From: SZUA-265 sp965651905
GTDB taxonomy: Bacteria > Myxococcota_A > Polyangia > Polyangiales > Polyangiaceae
DNA length: 64,000 bases
Assembly (NCBI GenBank): GCA_965651905.1
Contig: CBFGUG010000007.1
Location: 62,001 to 126,000, forward strand
Direction of reading: 5' to 3'
This document shows, piece by piece, positions 62,950-64,000 of this stretch. The position numbers and the translations under genes were made by a program. Positions within the stretch are counted from its first letter, which is position 1. Each line of letters begins with the position of its first letter. The notes beneath the pieces were generated by a model. The model searched no databases. It was not told the origin of the DNA and worked only from the letters and a program-made list of their open reading frames with translations.

Positions 62950-63716
62950 TGGTCCCGCAGATCGCCCGCTACACGGATCCGCTGCTGACCGACGTGCTGG
63001 ACGCCGCTTGGTTCGTCTCGCCCGCAAACACGCCTCGGGGGGGCGTCATGCAAGCGGACGGTCGCGTCGGGTTGGTGCTCTCGGCGACGATGAGCGGAAA
63101 TGGCGTCGCGCCCGGCGCGCTCAGACCAGACAGCCACGGTGTGAGCGCGGTGCGGATGAGACTTGCTCCCGACGTGTCGATGGTTGGCGTGCGCTTCGAA
63201 CCGGGCGCTTTCCGTGCGCTGTTTGGCTTGTCTTTTCGGGCCTTCTGCAAGGGCCAAACCACGTCGAGCTTGGCTCGCCTCGAACGGACACTGGGGTCGG
63301 TGTTACGAGAGCTCACAGCCGAAGCGGCGACTCTGGAACAAGCCTGCGCCGAAGTCGCCGACACCGCGCGTTCGCTGCTGCGAGAGCCTGACCTGCGTTG
63401 GGTGAACATTCAGCGCACGGTACAGCTGCTCAACGATCCCGAGGCTCAGGTCGACTCGAACTACCTCGCAAAAAGGAGCGGGCTCGGTAGACGCCAGTTC
63501 GAGCGCCAGTTCGCCGAACACGTCGGGATGTCCCCTCGCGTATTCCTACGTATCCAGCGCGTCAACCGCGCACGCCACCGCTTGCGCGCAGGCACGAGTC
63601 TCGCTCGAGCCGCACAGTGGTGCGGTTTCGCCGATCAGGCTCACCTGACTCGCGAGTTCCGCAAACTGCTCGGCGTCACACCGCTGCAGTATCAACGTCG
63701 GGTCCTTTCCTACTGA
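62940..63716 (+). CDS. AraC family transcriptional regulator
   Basis: 258 aa. N-terminal part of the DUF6597/AraC-sensor kind with VSMVGVRFEPGAFRALFGLS. C-terminal HTH pair: DSNYLAKRSGLGRRQFERQF, AEHVGMSPRVFLRIQRVNRA, and LARAAQWCGFADQAHLTREF followed by RKLLGVTPLQYQRR, a good match to the AraC signature. The start ATG 62940 lies inside the 56-bp element shared with the doxX-like promoter region. It is divergent from the GH16-GH5 operon. Targets could be either that operon or the DoxX-GST pair. Confidence 0.9.
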   Translation: MRHLVPQIARYTDPLLTDVLDAAWFVSPANTPRGGVMQADGRVGLVLSATMSGNGVAPGALRPDSHGVSAVRMRLAPDVSMVGVRFEPGAFRALFGLSFRAFCKGQTTSSLARLERTLGSVLRELTAEAATLEQACAEVADTARSLLREPDLRWVNIQRTVQLLNDPEAQVDSNYLAKRSGLGRRQFERQFAEHVGMSPRVFLRIQRVNRARHRLRAGTSLARAAQWCGFADQAHLTREFRKLLGVTPLQYQRRVLSY

Positions 63717-63746
63717 CGCTTGGCGCCATGTATCGTCGTGTGCCGC

Positions 63747-64000
63747 CTACTCGAACCACACAGCGGTGTGATCAGCTACGCTGCCGAACGCTTGCACGTC
63801 GGCACCGCCCGGCAAGTAAATGCGTCCGTTCAACGTCGCTGCGCCGAAGCCGTGACGCGGCAGCAGCATGTCGGGATGGGTTTGCCACGTGTCCGTCGTC
63901 GGATCGTACGCCTCGACCGTGGGAAATACGCCGCTGGACGTCGATTGGTTGCCCTCCCCGCCGAACACGTACAACTTGCCGTCGAGCACGGCACCCGCCG
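63747..64000 (-). CDS. Kelch-repeat protein, N-terminal part outside window
   Basis: Only the last 84 or so codons are in the window; the gene enters from the right edge. Two kelch units are visible: VLDGKLYVFGGEGNQ with VEAYDPTTDTWQTHPDML, and RHGFGAATLNGRIYLPGGAD. Kelch repeats form beta-propellers used for binding; secreted kelch proteins are frequent in myxobacteria. Signal peptide and total length cannot be judged. Confidence 0.8.
   Translation of the reverse strand, partial: AGAVLDGKLYVFGGEGNQSTSSGVFPTVEAYDPTTDTWQTHPDMLLPRHGFGAATLNGRIYLPGGADVQAFGSVADHTAVWFE

Noticed and set aside
62568..63257. Minus-strand frame of 229 codons near the AraC-type gene
   Set aside because: Mostly antisense to the AraC-type regulator and its promoter region; composition is typical of a shadow frame.

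Overview
The window looks like a chromosome segment of a high-GC member of the Myxococcota, probably class Polyangia. The reasons are dense GC-rich coding on both strands, many lipoproteins with Ser/Gly/Asp-rich linkers, a C-terminal MYXO-CTERM-like sorting tail (62 kb), the TPR and linker part of myxobacterial Ser/Thr kinases (41 kb), and several secreted polysaccharide-degrading enzymes. This assignment is inferred from gene content; no marker gene was compared.

From 0 to about 37.5 kb, housekeeping genes are mixed with accessory islets. In order they are a cut vWA lipoprotein, uvrC divergent from a VanW-family gene, a TetR regulator, holB meeting thiE tail to tail, a secreted Lys-rich protein, an operon of YeaH-type gene, spoVR and a TPR lipoprotein, purL, a phosphoesterase and acnA. 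Then come an ECF sigma factor with a membrane sensor and a divergent esterase (21.0-24.7 kb), a metalloprotease-like lipoprotein and an unknown three-gene operon. A LacI regulator divergent from two carbohydrate esterases (29.7-33.2 kb), ppc, a ccmH homologue, a HAD phosphatase and tRNA-Arg(CCU) at 37.45 kb complete this part.

Downstream of the tRNA the content is almost entirely accessory: a GH3 lipoprotein followed by a truncated copy of its own 5' end, two tandem kinase-type lipoproteins without kinase domain (the second frameshifted), and a basic protein beside a non-coding array of eleven degenerate units spaced 41 bp apart. Next are several secreted unknowns and a regulator divergent from a three-gene type I-like exporter operon whose ATPase motifs are all degenerate. 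The last part has an AraC regulator with GH5, a GST-DoxX pair, a GH16-GH5 operon with a divergent AraC regulator, and a cut kelch protein.

The common theme is extracellular breakdown of plant-type polysaccharides. There are at least seven secreted enzymes (CE1-like esterase, SASA-type esterase, SGNH esterase, GH3, two GH5, GH16), most of them lipoproteins or surface-anchored. Most sit beside their own regulator, and the regulators belong to different families (ECF sigma, LacI, AraC twice). The most interesting unit is the ECF sigma factor whose membrane partner carries the same probable carbohydrate-binding domain as the esterase it faces, with an ECF-type promoter in front of that esterase. 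The second is the 41-bp array next to a gene for a protein with a very basic tail.
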